Shown here piece by piece: positions 1 through 11,364 of a stretch of 64,000 nucleotides of DNA. Made by a program: the position numbers and the translations under genes. This DNA is from Jaapia argillacea MUCL 33604. Lineage: Eukaryota; Basidiomycota; Agaricomycetes; Jaapiales; Jaapiaceae. The stretch is from positions 62,594-126,593 of the forward strand of contig KL197771.1 of the NCBI GenBank assembly GCA_000697665.1, read 5' to 3'. Every line of letters begins with the position of its first letter. Within the stretch, counting starts at the first letter, position 1. The notes below the pieces were generated by a model. That model was not told the origin of the DNA. It saw nothing but the letters and a program-made list of their open reading frames with translations, and did no database searches.

Positions 1-991
1 CTGATAGTTTTGTCCGTCATAGAAAGCTGACGAAAGTCAGGGAGGGTTGTTGATCCTCGAGTCCAGGGATTTCGGGCGGCGTCAAGCCCGAGGGTGCCTT
101 GGTTCTAGTTAGCGAAGATTGATGCCGCATAGCTTGGTCCTTGGGCCATACCCGTAATATCCTTACAGGTATTCTTATAATATGTTATTTCGACACAGAT
201 AAGTGGTATATTTCGAGACATAGTTTCAATTCTGCCGTGTGGCCGGGGCACTTAGCAATACTCGAGGTATAATTAAACTATCTAGTCAGCCGTGCTCCGC
301 GCCACAGGCATTCAAATTTGGATGGCCAACAATATGTCCGTGGGGTTTACCCTCACCCGTCTGCAGTGTGAGCGTCAAAACCCCGCATCCTACTATATAT
401 CCAGCGTGCCACCAAAGTGATCCCACCATGAGTTTGTAGGCTGGGACAATAGTTTGCACGAAAAAGGTGACTTACAGTTTCTAGCAAGCCCCTCGCCCTT
501 GTTATTCTCGCCCTCGCTGGGCTTCACTCCGTTGGAGCTAAGAATCAGACTCTAGATATCCCCACCTCCCCAAAGAGGGAGGCCTAGTCTTTGTACAATT
601 TACCTTCTTCTTTTGGCAAGACGTTCCCATTCCGATCGGTTCTGCTGCTGTCTCGTCGAGCATTCGGTCCAGTGAATTATGCAGTGTATTCGCTGAGCTG
701 TAAATCGTAACCCTTGATGCAATCTGAAAGTTTCGCAGGTTTGATTTGAGATCAGTTTCGTGCATCCAATAGTCTGAACGTTTGATACAAATGAGTCAGA
801 GACCAGTGCCGCTACTATCATCGTAGTACGTTGTTGTGTCTACTGACGACTCGAGTGTACCTCAAGCATATTGTCCACAGTGTTCAAAGGGAGATTCAGG
901 TGTAGGTTTTTAACCATCATGCTCCGTCATGATTATCACGATCTAAATGTAAGTGTATATATCAACTCCTGTGGGGCGAGAATGAAATGGT
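1..991. other. Intergenic, no gene seen
   Basis: Only short overlapping frames on both strands are present. I see no splice-linked coding pattern, RNA gene or repeat unit that I can support. Confidence 0.5.
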
Positions 992-999
992 GTGGTAGA

Positions 1000-1276
1000 T
1001 ATCAAATATTGCAGGGTCCGGATTCGAAAGATCCCCTCTGCTAAATGCGAATGCGATACTACTGAGGAGACGGTCCATCACTTTTTATTCGATTGCCCGT
1101 TGTACCGACGGGAGCGGTGGAAAATGGAGAGAAGGATAGGACGGGATGCGAAGGACTTGAAATACCTACTGGGAACGAAAGAAGGCATGGTGGAGACACT
1201 TTTATTTGTGGGAGACACTGGGAGATTGCACAGACAATTCGGTGATGTTCACCTTTCTATTCCAATGGATGATTAA
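1000..1276 (+). pseudogene. LINE (non-LTR retrotransposon) reverse-transcriptase C-terminal fragment
   Basis: The translated frame reads RIRKIPSAKCECDTTEETVH followed by HFLFDCPLYRRER. This is the C-x-C ... E-T-x-x-H-x-L-F-x-C-P-x-Y pattern of the zinc-binding region that closes the reverse transcriptase/RNase H polyprotein of fungal LINE elements (zf-RVT type). About 90 residues remain, ending at a stop at 1276. Neither the polymerase domain nor the endonuclease is recognisable upstream, so this is a 5'-truncated relic, the usual result of aborted target-primed reverse transcription. I see no poly(A) tail or target duplication downstream. The motif call is fairly safe; the left boundary is approximate. 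Confidence 0.6.
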
Positions 1277-1965
1277 GGATATCTCAAAACATGTTGCTCG
1301 GCAGATCATCTGGAGCTAGGATACATCACGCGGTGAGGTTTCGAGTTGCTCTAATAGACCACTTGGATGGGTATCCACTGCAGAAACATTTAGATGCTCC
1401 AACCCTCAATCGCTGCATATTCCCAAAACCACACATACACCACCGCTTGCGCTCGAGGGGCTCGGATTCTCTTAGGGGAGGAAGTGGAGAGTTTACTTAC
1501 TTTCTCAATCCTGTCTAGCGTTCCCCCCACTCGTGCAAGATCGCTTCGGCGACCAAGCACTTAATAGCCGAATTACCACAACACGAGTACGCATACACAC
1601 CGAGCGACTGGGAACGCATGCTCCACACGTAGGAGCCAGCCGTGGTATCCCTGGGGGGCTTTGCCTGAAGGGGAGAGCGCATGGAAGCTCGGGGCGCAGG
1701 AGTAAATGGGTGGAGGCCCATATTATGCTACATATTGTAAAGTCTAACATGGGGTGACCTGACGGACAATAAATTGGACAAGAAAAAAAATATTGCAGGG
1801 TATCAAAATGACGAAAGATGACTCTTACTAGAAATACTTGAATTGCTTGACATATAACACCAAATACGCTACAAGTAGCTCAGGGAATACCTATTTGGTC
1901 GACAAGAGAAAGAAGAAGAGAATGAGCGCAAATAAAGACAAAAATAGTGTTACAGGAAACCCACG
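1277..1965. other. Intergenic, no gene seen
   Basis: No coding pattern or repeat I can support. The 3' part is A-rich and probably holds the 3' untranslated region of the minus-strand gene ending at 1966. Confidence 0.4.
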
Positions 1966-4233
1966 TCATTGGAATGGCTTGATGCGATGATGATGCGCAG
2001 ATATAGATTTAAACTTCTTCTTTGCATCATCCCACCTCTCCTTTCCAGCATAATCACTGAGGAGATCCAGTGCCCACTGGCGCTCGTAGTGCATACCTAA
2101 GTCAATTCCTGAGACGCAGCGCTGATCGGATGCAGCCTTTAGAGGCTTGGCCTGGAGGACGCAAACAACGCCAACTGACTGCCACCTCTTATTAACACCC
2201 TTTTGTCTCCTGCCCGTCTCCTTCATATGGTCCAAGTAGTAAGGATCCAGTGTTGTGGTGTGCAAATCGGAATCAGACCGCCAGAATGTCATACAAGGCG
2301 TGGAGATCCTCACGCACACCTGAAGATTCTGATGTCAAACCATGTCGTCCGTAAAGGGGGCCAAATCAACTTACTCGGAACTTCGGAATGACCATCGCAG
2401 AGGCATATGGGGTACTGACGTTGGGGTTTTGCTCGAGCGTTAGAGCCGCCGAGAATCCCATGTCGTTGGCATCAATATGTAACCCTGAGATATACCCAAC
2501 TCCAGCGAATTGTGTGCAAGCGGTTCCTCCAGGCCCGCGAGGAGCGGATGCATTGCAAGTCGTGGCTTTCCATGCAAGCACAAGGTTGGGCCAGATTGCC
2601 TCCATCACTGTGTGGCAATGCCAGGCGGCATCTACGCATCAACCTTTGAGACTTGGATATTAAGCAAGAGTATAGGCACCGTACCGGAGGTCGCCAAATG
2701 AACCGCCTCTCTCTCGTGGGCTTGCTTTAGCTCTTCTTCGTTAGATGGTAGGTGGGCGTAGTCGTAGAGGTAGGCACTAGATATCTTGTCCTTGGATGCC
2801 GCCGACTTGGTGAGCCGACGGTTCGCTGGTTTCCATTCAGCAAGGTGTTGTTCCTTGCGTAGGATCTTTGAACCGCCTGCCCCAATCAACGTCCCTTTGC
2901 ATTTGCCGTTACCCCGAGCGGTTATAGGACCTCGCAGTCGAGACGCCGTCCTTATTTGCTCTGCATTTTCCCTACATAACTTCTGGCCGTCCTCAGACTT
3001 GGTATATATATTGTAGGCCGCGACGCAGACCTGTCAAAGTTGGTCAAATTTTTGACAGCATTTGGCTCGCCGCGGAATCGCAGACTCACGACATGGTCGA
3101 TATCAACTTCATCAAGAGATGCGGGCGCCCACTTCGGGTCTTGTAAGCCAGGATGGGACTGGCTTGACTTTTTCACCTTGGATCTATCCACGACGATGTG
3201 GAGCTGGGGCTCTTCACCTTTGGGTTCTACTGTTGTGAGGTCTTCGATATTGACGACGCTGATCTTGTGTGGTATACTTGCGCCGTCTGGTATGACCGTG
3301 TCTTTGTGAAGTTTTCTGTCAGCATGGAGGAGCCGATGAAGCGATTGTTTCCTACCAAGCATCACGAAATTACCGACAGGTATATCCGTCCTGTATTCAT
3401 TAACCCAATGCACGTGTATGTTTTGGAGACATTTCTTGGAAATCCGTGAAATGAATTTTTTGGTGTGCTTGCGCTGAATGGTAAGTTTGTACAGGGAACT
3501 CGCATAGCTGAACTGGTCTCCGCGATCTACGAGAGTCTTGATGAAGATCGAAAAGAGATTCTCGCATTCGACCTGTTTGAGAACGTAAGAAATAGAGAGC
3601 TGCCAATACAATGGATCCCACCTTTGTCCTTGGTTTAGGCGCTGTTCCTGGTAGTGCCCTGGAAGCGATGTTAAGAGCAAAATCCATCGCATTGAGAAAG
3701 CCTTCCCGTAGATAGGTGATGCTGCCGTCAGGATTAAAATATACATCTGCCAGGTGCTGGTCAAGCCAGATCAGACATTGGAGCGCAATCAATCTTGAGG
3801 AGCTGTTGCCCTGGGCTAGTTCCCTCTTGACGAATCTCTCAGTGTGATGAAGGTGGCTTGTACCTGCTTTGCCTTTGAGTCGACTTCATTCAACGGTGAG
3901 ATCGTGTTGCAGGGAGCAAAAGAAAAAGGTTCTCACTCCGTACGGTGGAGGCGAGTTATGTAGGCGTCGGTTGGGTTGTGAATCAAGTGACTCGCGGAGT
4001 TGTGACCCCGCAATGTATCCAGGGCTTGGACGACCATCGAATAGACTCTCTCGTGGTGGTTGTCGCTGTTGATTGCTTCCATTACCTTCAGGCAACGGAA
4101 ACGTTAGCAACACTGTTGCATAGACAGGACGCGAAGCGCTTACATGCTTCAGTAACCGATCCACATTACTGTGCTCTTTGACGCTACGCGGAGCCTTTCC
4201 AGGTTTTGAAGTGTCTTTAGGCATGACGTCCAA
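1966..4233 (-). CDS. Multi-exon protein with C-terminal 2-oxoglutarate/Fe(II) dioxygenase-like fold (possible TET/JBP relative)
   Basis: Reading from 4233 down, the exons can be linked as about 4233-4144, 4085-3944, 3872 onward, a long block to about 3090, 3030-2645, 2608-2390 and 2325-1966. The internal junction near 3700-3780 and the one near 2640 are uncertain. The N-terminal 400 or so residues match nothing I know. Near the C-terminus there is GLHIDANDMGFSAALTLE, an H-x-D motif with a following Asp. About 50 residues later come FWRSDSDLHTTT (candidate distal His) and RWQSVGVV (candidate 2-oxoglutarate-binding Arg). That order and spacing fit a double-stranded beta-helix dioxygenase. Basidiomycetes carry expanded TET/JBP-type dioxygenases linked to KDZ transposons, and a KDZ element lies 12 kb away, but assignment to that subfamily is inference. 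No frameshift is required, so the gene may be active. Confidence 0.5.
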
Positions 4234-5821
4234 TGTTACTTCTTGGAGGTCAAATGGGATTGTCAGAGAGCGATCTTGTCGTTGGAAGATTATGATTGGG
4301 GGGAACGACAGGAGGACGACTCACCAGTGGACAGATAGTGCCCAGCTACAGACGCTCGACACAAATGATCAGTTGTGAAGATAATCGAAGCCAAAAAGGT
4401 TGAAGAACACGGTTTGGATGGAGAAGATACTGTGAAAGAGGGGAGACAGTGAGTTGGATTCCAGGAATACCCAAGAAAGATTATGGATTATTAACAACCG
4501 TGAGACGTTGGAGAACAATAAGGACGTGAAGTGAAGAATGTCGAGGGCAAAGATTGAAAAGAGTGTCGAAGAAATGAGAGGAGACAAGAGGAGAGACCAG
4601 GAGTTGGCTCTCGGAGACTGAAGTAAAAATCGTGGATAACGACCCAGAGAGAGTAACGCTAAAGGTAGAGGGGATGTTGGAGTGGTTGGGTGGAAAAGAG
4701 ACGATGTTCGCCTATATCGGAACTTGAATTCGACATTTGCCGTTATGTAATGGGATATTCTATTCGGCGCCCCAGGCCTGGAAATCGTGTTTCGGGAGGG
4801 TGTTTCAGAGGTATGGAGCCCCCAAATTTAGTGAGAGAAAAGTTAATTCTGATCCACTTTTTCGCAATATTTGACTTTGATGCGACTCATTCCAGCCATT
4901 GTGAGAGCCACGCTCCACTACAACGACACATTACACAACCTACCTATCAGTCGCGGCGAGCCACCAACCAAATATTGCACAGCCAAAGGCTGCTACTTAA
5001 CTCGGAATTACCTTGCCCTCAAGTTCAACGGAACTGCCATCCTCTCTCTCCAAATCATGACGAATTACTTCACCGATACACCCACCCAGGACCTTACCAG
5101 CTTCACGTTCGTCACCCCGCCCACTCTCGAGCGTGGTCTCCGTCTGATCAACCAGCTACCATCACTTTCATAGCTACAGATTGGGGCGCAGAAATGAATA
5201 TAGATCGCCTTCCTAGGAAGTCGGGCGTGAGAGAGCGCTGATTGAAAATTTGATGCTCCGGAGAGGTGCGCCTTCCTAGGAAGTCACCCTCAAGCGAGCG
5301 CTGATTAAAAAATTTCCGACTCCCGGCTTCATTGGACGTCAGGCTCGGAGACGCAATCTAATTTCCTTGAGGTTTGTGTATATCGCTGGGACGTCATGCT
5401 TCCGCGAGCACGGACTAAAAATTGACCCCTCGTGGAGAGATGAGGTTCTCTTTCCTGGAGACGACGTGCCACACTCAAGACCGCTACACAAAGTATGAGT
5501 GAGTACTATTGTGGCCCCACTTGTGAACCATTAACTTGCAGCTCGTTCCATTGGTTGGGCACCCCCTATATAAATTCACGGTTATGCCAACATAGTGTAC
5601 AAACATTGTCGTGAAGTTTAATTATGAAAAGAGGGCGTGGTTGTGGAATGGGAAGTCAAAAGGCCTTTTGGTGTCAGTGACTGGACCTCCCAGATTCTAC
5701 GTATCCCATCACCTCATTCTATCGGGAGTGGATACAGCTCAAAAAGATGCCCGAAAAAATTTCTCCGACGTCCTACGACTGGAAGGTATGGATGGACGAG
5801 ACGTCTGGCAAATCTGCGTCA
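4234..5821. other. Intergenic with degenerate dispersed repeat
   Basis: No convincing gene. At about 5205-5330 two degenerate copies of a short unit occur, each holding a CCTTCCTAGGAAGTC-like core followed by GAGCGCTGATTNAAAAATTT. Related units recur at 40.86-41.0, 49.02-49.23, 55.6-55.7 and 56.35-56.6 kb. A TATATAAA box lies at 5567-5574, with no clear gene after it. A 100-codon open frame at 4871-5173 has no recognisable feature. Confidence 0.4.
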
Positions 5822-7507
5822 CGAATCGTGACTTGTCGCCTGCTTGAGTCACGGATGGTCACACGTGGTCCAGATGCCGCACACGACACCATTTGCCTGT
5901 TGTCGCCTCGGCCGATGCTCACTTATCGAAGAAAAACAGGATTTACGAAGAAGCCTGAGTGGGTCGACGTAGTTGTCAATGCCAGAGATTAAAAAAAGGG
6001 GAGAAAGCAAATATACCTTCTGGCACACAAATCAGCCCTGAGTCAAGAAACAACAAATAAGCAAGTCTTTGAGAGGCGTCCTCGCATTTCCCAGAAGCCA
6101 GACTTCACCTTCTTGACACCTACTCACCGTGCATCCGACACGGGACTCGGTGTACGCCCACCTGGGACGCTCTGAGGGTTGTGATGTCCCTAAATACCCA
6201 AGTATCACTCTCTCAACACTTGCTCACCGTGCATCTGACACGGGACTCGGTGTACGCCCACCCGGGATGCTCTGAGGGTTGTGATGTCCATCAATACCCA
6301 GGTATCGCTTTCTCAACACCTGCTCACTGTGCATCTGACACAGGACTCGGTGTATGTCCATCTGGGACACGCTGAGGAGGGTGATGTCACTCGAATAATC
6401 GGAATCTGTGCCCAACCACCCACTATGAGCATAGAGGTGATTTAGCAACCAGATGACACGATATGGGAGCACCCAGGTATTACTTTCTCAACACCTGTTC
6501 ACTGTGCATCTGACACAGGACTCGGTGTACGCCCATCTGAGACATGCTGAGAAGGGTGATATCACTCGAATAATCGGGATCTGTGCCCAACCACCCACTA
6601 TGTGATTTAGCAACCAGATAGAACGACCTTGGAGTAAGTGCGGATCATGCAGCCTGCGGTGAGAACCAAGACAAATATTCATTTGTCAGTTGAAAATAAC
6701 GACTCATGGGCTATCTATCGGGGAGATTTGTATAATATTAGCGACGCGTAACCCAGAAAATGGTTGGAAAGCGAGAAAAGGGCTGAGAACGCACCTGGAA
6801 AGTCTGAAAACGCGAAGACTGAACGTCGACAGCCCCCGGACGCAGTGGGGACATGGCTGATGGCGAGTAGGCTTGTAACCGAGCCTGAACGAAGCAGAAA
6901 GCAAGGCGGGGGAGGTGGCATAGAGATGCGACATGGGTTGAGGGGCTGCCGAGAGTTGCACTCAAGGGAGCTGGAAAATATGCAAAGAGGAGAAAGCCAA
7001 CAAACGCTTCAAACGCCGTGAGAATTAGAGTGGATAAAACGAGCCTAAGCGAACTTGTTCATCCCGCCATCTCGACATTCGTGCAGCTGGTGGTGACGTC
7101 ACGGTCCAGACCCTGGTTCATTTCGGTCGTCCGTCCGAGTCTGTGCTTGTCGAGCCCCTCCTTCAACCCGTACCATCTGTCATCTCCCTGGAGTGCAACT
7201 CCTGGCAGATCTGCTGCGTCTCTCTTGGCTCGATACCAAATCCGGGCACATTCCACTATGAGGAGTAAACTCACTCAGGCTGAGCGAGAAAACAACTTCA
7301 GATCCAGCGAGTAACTCATTCAGAAGAAGTGGGTTTGGATGAAGGCCATGTGAGAAAGACACCTCCGACCGTGGGTGAGTCACTCGCTGAAACGACGAGT
7401 GAGTAACTCATTCCTTTCTAACCATGTCCCTCACTTCCTTGCCAGTACGGTACTCATTCGATGTGAGGGTCCAAGTCGCGTGAGGTAACGTAGCGAGGGT
7501 CTTTTGC
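5822..7507. repeat. Long dispersed repeat, copy 1 (about 1.6 kb, near-identical to 42.7-44.4 kb)
   Basis: From about 5945 to 7507 the sequence matches 42804-44364 almost base for base, at an offset of 36859 (36857 after a 2-bp indel near 7377). I noticed only a handful of substitutions. From 5822 to about 5945 the match is poorer, and copy 2 carries an extra kilobase there. The unit has no credible coding sequence. It holds a 100-bp tandem repeat at its 5' end and GAGTGAGTAACTCATTC-like motifs near 7300-7420. Fragments of the same family occur at 51.32-51.42 and 53.09-53.22 kb. It is probably a non-autonomous transposon or a transposon derivative. I could not find its own terminal repeats. 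Confidence 0.85.
6124..6600. repeat. Tandem array of about 100-bp units inside the long repeat
   Basis: Units beginning TCACYGTGCATCYGACAC start at 6124, 6224 and 6324, with an exact period of 100. A fourth starts near 6499 after an insertion of about 75 bp. Each contains GGACTCGGTGTAYGYCCA and ends with CAGGTATYRCTTTCTCAACA. Units 3 and 4 share a second block, CGAATAATCGGRATCTGTGC. The same array is at 42983-43459. Confidence 0.85.
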
Positions 7508-7699
7508 TGTGAGGTCGTCGTAACCAGGGTCTTCATATCTTTACAATCATACACTTGCACCTGTACACGGACCCCACTTGCTTTGATACTCAGCCGATAA
7601 TGCCATCTCACGCATCGAGTCATCCCAACCTGAGCTAGTTGGGATCCTCAAATGAATGAATTACTGGGCTGTTAAAGCTAAAACGGTCCTGGGTGGCCA

Positions 7700-7750
7700 C
7701 ATCAGGGAAAACTCGATTCGACAATTGGATCAAATTGGAGCTTATTAGGA
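7700..7750 (+). repeat. Left terminal inverted repeat of the Plavaka element
   Basis: It starts CATCAGGGAAAA, then CTCGATTCGACAATTGGATC. It aligns without gaps to the reverse complement of 14224-14274, with about 38 of 51 matches including the first 12 bases. Confidence 0.8.
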
Positions 7751-7876
7751 TTACTTATGTCTAACGGCTGCTAAGAAATGCCAATGATCGGACCGAACTA
7801 CTTATGCAGTCTCAGTCTCTTCGTGCAATTCAAGAACGAGAATGGTGTGTGAAGTACATTCATGTGTCTCCAGAAG

Positions 7877-10800
7877 CTAGAAGACCGTCACGAAAGCATG
7901 TGAATCCATGTAATTATCTACATAAAAATCTTCGGCTTCTTCGAGGACGCTACTCTGTGTCCACTCTCTAGAAACTGTAGGTCCAAACTTTGGGAACAGA
8001 AGGATACTTCGACGAATGTTGGCGACCGGTATGATGGCCGCGACACGTACCCCGTCCTTGTATGTTCGAGAGACCTTGTACATCAAGTGGTTCGGCTCCG
8101 GTGACTTGAAGGTGGAAAACCACTCGACGTACGCGAGGTATCCAACATCTTCGTGTCCATTGGGAAAGAGTGATTGGAGGTCAGTGGGTCGGAGACGAAA
8201 CACAACCCGGACTTGAGCGACACGACGGCCTAGCTCAAAGAGGTCAGAACAAGCTCCAAGTCTGGGAAGGATCGCAGATGACTGACCTTCGATACCAATT
8301 GTGGAGGATGTCTCATCACCAAGATCAACAAGCACAGTATCAAATCGCGCGGGAATGGGGCGACCCCGCTTATCCTTTCGGACTCGATGAATATGAACAA
8401 CATCCATGATGTCAGGGGCATTGGCGAAATCGTGAGGGTCTGGGTTCCATAGCTTGATTTTGTGGTAGATGGGTATAGACCGAAACGGAATGAAGATGTT
8501 TGCGGCGGCGCGCTTGGTTTGAGCTGCGGAATACGATGGATTTCGACGACGAGCAACGAACATTGAGAGGGCATTGCGAAAGTCCACTGCCCCGTAGTCA
8601 TTCGCAAGATCGTCGAAGTTAACAGCGGGGCATGACGGGTTGCGTGTCATCTGGATGTGTTGGTGCTCGACCTTGTTGAGAGTTTGGGCGAGAACGGAAG
8701 GGCACCCAGCCTTTCTCCATTTGACGAAACTCTCGTGGCGGTGGATTTTCTCTTTCCGTTCTAGCCACAAGGTCATTTGAGGGTACTCTTCCTTCCTATT
8801 CGTCGACACATACGCATCCTTGGCAAAATCGATGTGGAGACGTTCGGTGGCTTCAGTATTGTAGTTGTCGGTCGTCCCAAAAAGCTCAATGGAAGTCCGG
8901 TAATGCTGCGCATTGTGCAGTTTCGGGAGGTTGAAGTGGGCTCGAATACCAAGATCGATGAAAACATCCTTATTGAGATGGAATTCTGACAGGGATTCGT
9001 CGAGCCGGTCTAAAGTACGCGCATTGTGACTTGGGTACTGAGCGATATAGAGATAATCGAGCAGGGACCGAACAGCCCTGACGAGACGGGTGGTGGACTG
9101 GTTATCGGGAAGGCGAAGGTCGACAATAAGGCCAAGTAGAATCCGGCACATGTCCTTGTGTTCCTTTCCGGAAACACGGGAAAGTGTTGTAATCCCTTTG
9201 GAAAAGTGTCGAATATTGTGGTTGGGAGGCATTCGTCGACATCGAGCGTCGATTTCGCTCGCCCCGAAGGCAGAAGTCAGCCACGTGAGTAGATGCTTGA
9301 TTAAACCTTGGTAGAGCTGATGGAGGATGTCGGGAGTGATGGACTGAAACACATCGGCGTAAGGGAGATCTTCCCAGAAAGGATGAAAGACCGGTTCAAT
9401 CCCGGCGTCGGCACATGCACGAGCAAACACCATAGGATCTTCGTCGTCGATCTTGTCCAACGCCTCCAACACCTCAACAAAATCCCGGGCCTCATAAAGC
9501 ACACCATCACCCAGCGCTTCATGCGGGACATGGCAAGTTGGACACTCTCCATTCTTGGTACATGTTACAAGTAGCTGTTCGGGATAGTCGCCGACATACA
9601 CTGCGAAGATGGGGTGGCAACGCCGAGTAACGCCGTCGCCGCTGGTCATGTGTACACCTGTGATGCCAGCCTCCTTCAAAGGTGCCAAAACTCGACGCAT
9701 GCACGCATGAAAGAGGTTTGCTAGTGCGCGACGACGAGCTGCCTTATTTGTCATGTGCTCCAATCGTGTTGTGGGGAGGTATGCGAGTAGGATTTGTCCT
9801 CGCCGAGAGGGCTTGCGTCGCACTTCCTTGGGTAGATTTCCGATGGTTATGTAGACAGGATAAGCAGTCTTGTTCCGGAAGAGGGTGAGCTGGGTCTTGT
9901 CGGAGGAAATGATGATAGGCAAAATCGTAGCACCAGGAGATTCCTTCTCAATTGCCACCTGGAATAGAGATAAGTTGAGTCCGGGTACTCAATAGCCTGG
10001 AATTTGGATTGTCGACAAACCTGTGTGCTCCACCACCACTTTCCGGTATGCATATCATGGTAGAGCCTATCTGTCTTGTCTTCGTCAAGATAATGCCGTT
10101 CAGGGGAGAATACAAGAACAGGCGAAAAGTCAGGCTCGCCCCACAGTGCTTTAACACATTCGATCACGTCTCGGAAGTAAACATCAAAGGTTTCACCCGC
10201 GATGACTATCTCCTCGCGTTTGAAATGTGGACGACCTGGAAGCTGTTCGTCGACAATCTTGTTCAGTTCCCGAGAGTTCTTGTATGATAATCCAAGAAGC
10301 TGAGAGAGCTAAACAACCACCGATCAACGAACGCACAACAATGAGGCCAGATAATGACTTACCCCTTCGATACCCAGCAACTCCGTAAAGGCAGTGGAGC
10401 CTGCGCCACGAAGCTTCCCCCATTTTGCCACGTCCCAGTCGGTCTTTGAGGTAAAAGGTGCATAGATATTATTCTGGTCTCCTCCACCAAGCGATCGTTG
10501 ATACTTGAGATAAGTTGAGCTAGCAGCATCTTTCTCGACAACAGCTCCCGCACGCCCTCCAAAACGGACAACGAATGGTCGCACTGCAGGGCGCTGCTCG
10601 GATTGGCGGCGTTCCTCACGATTCGGGGGTGGTTCATGGTCTTCTTCCATAGGCGCAGGTGGCGAATGTGATGGCAGTGAATGCGAAGGTGGTGAATGTG
10701 AATGCGAAGGTGGTGAATGTGAATGCGAAGGTGGTGAATGTGAATGCGAAGGTGGTGAATGTGAATGCGAAGGTGGTGGCTCCCAGCCTGGGGCATCATC

Positions 10801-11169
10801 CTCATCAATGTTCCCCGGTAGCTCATTTGGGTCACATTCGGAGTCACTGTCGGACTCTTCGTAGTTCCCTTGTGGATATTCTCGGGACCCTTCAGGCCCT
10901 GAATGATCCTCTGGATCACCTTGCCAGTTAAAATCCTCCTCTCGATAATTATCCCCGAAAAAATCCCCTTGAAATCAGAGTGGTGAACCCATATCCTGCT
11001 CATCTTCATCATCATGGTAAGTCGGCTGTGTAAGACCAGGCATATGAGACTCGAATGCGTCCCGTATTGCAACACAACGGACATCCTTGGTGGTGGCGAG
11101 ATGATGAGAATATCCACTGTGAGTGAAATATTGGGCACAGCCCGGACAAGGGGTGTTGCGTATGGACAT
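7877..11169 (-). pseudogene. Plavaka transposase (one in-frame stop, otherwise full length)
   Basis: Three exons (11169-10363, 10308-10021, 9958-7877) join in frame to about 1058 codons. In order: an N-terminal zinc-finger-like CPGCAQYFTHSGYSHHL segment (residues about 8-25); an acidic linker; a HSHSPPS heptad repeat; then the transposase. The transposase shows GLSYKNSRELNKIVDEQLPG, YHDMHTGKWWWSTQ, ILPIIISSDKTQLTLFRNKT and GECPTC, hallmarks of the Plavaka family. The reaction would be cut-and-paste DNA transposition in the nucleus. Codon 65 is TGA (10975-10977) and lies in the disordered linker between finger and core. The rest is open, so this is a young inactivation, or the zinc finger is lost and translation begins downstream. 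Start ATG 11169 was chosen because it opens the finger. The partner gene DUF6532 starts 196 bp away on the other strand. Confidence 0.88.
10682..10775. repeat. 21-bp tandem repeat encoding HSHSPPS
   Basis: Just over four copies of a 21-bp unit (TGCGAAGGTGGTGAATGTGAA on one strand). The frame is kept because the unit is a multiple of three. It makes the disordered linker of the transposase and is likely to vary in length between alleles. Confidence 0.85.
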
Positions 11170-11364
11170 GGGAAAGGAGTTGGGCGAATCTGAGGGAGAG
11201 TCGCACAAAAACATTGGACTTCGTGCCGGACCTTGACTCGTCCGGCGGTCCAAGCGGAGTGCCCGCAAATCGGCTCGGAGTAGGATGACAAAATGAACGC
11301 CGCGCCAGCATGGCCTTGTCCGTTCACCTCGTCCCATTGCTCCCTCCTCATAATTGTTTCGCTC
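11170..11364. promoter_or_regulatory. Shared divergent promoter region of the Plavaka element
   Basis: The 195 bp between the divergent ATGs of the transposase (11169, minus) and the DUF6532 gene (11365, plus) must hold both promoters and 5' leaders. I see no obvious TATA box. Assignment is by position only. Confidence 0.45.

Noticed and set aside
4690-5241. Open frame of 183 codons and an overlapping one of 100 codons on the plus strand
   Set aside because: No domain, no splice partners, two overlapping frames of similar quality, and overlap with dispersed repeat units.
6181-7314. Open frames in the long repeat (for example 6764-7021 and 7018-7314)
   Set aside because: They are duplicated exactly in copy 2 only because the DNA is; no motif, no consistent codon pattern, and several overlapping alternatives.
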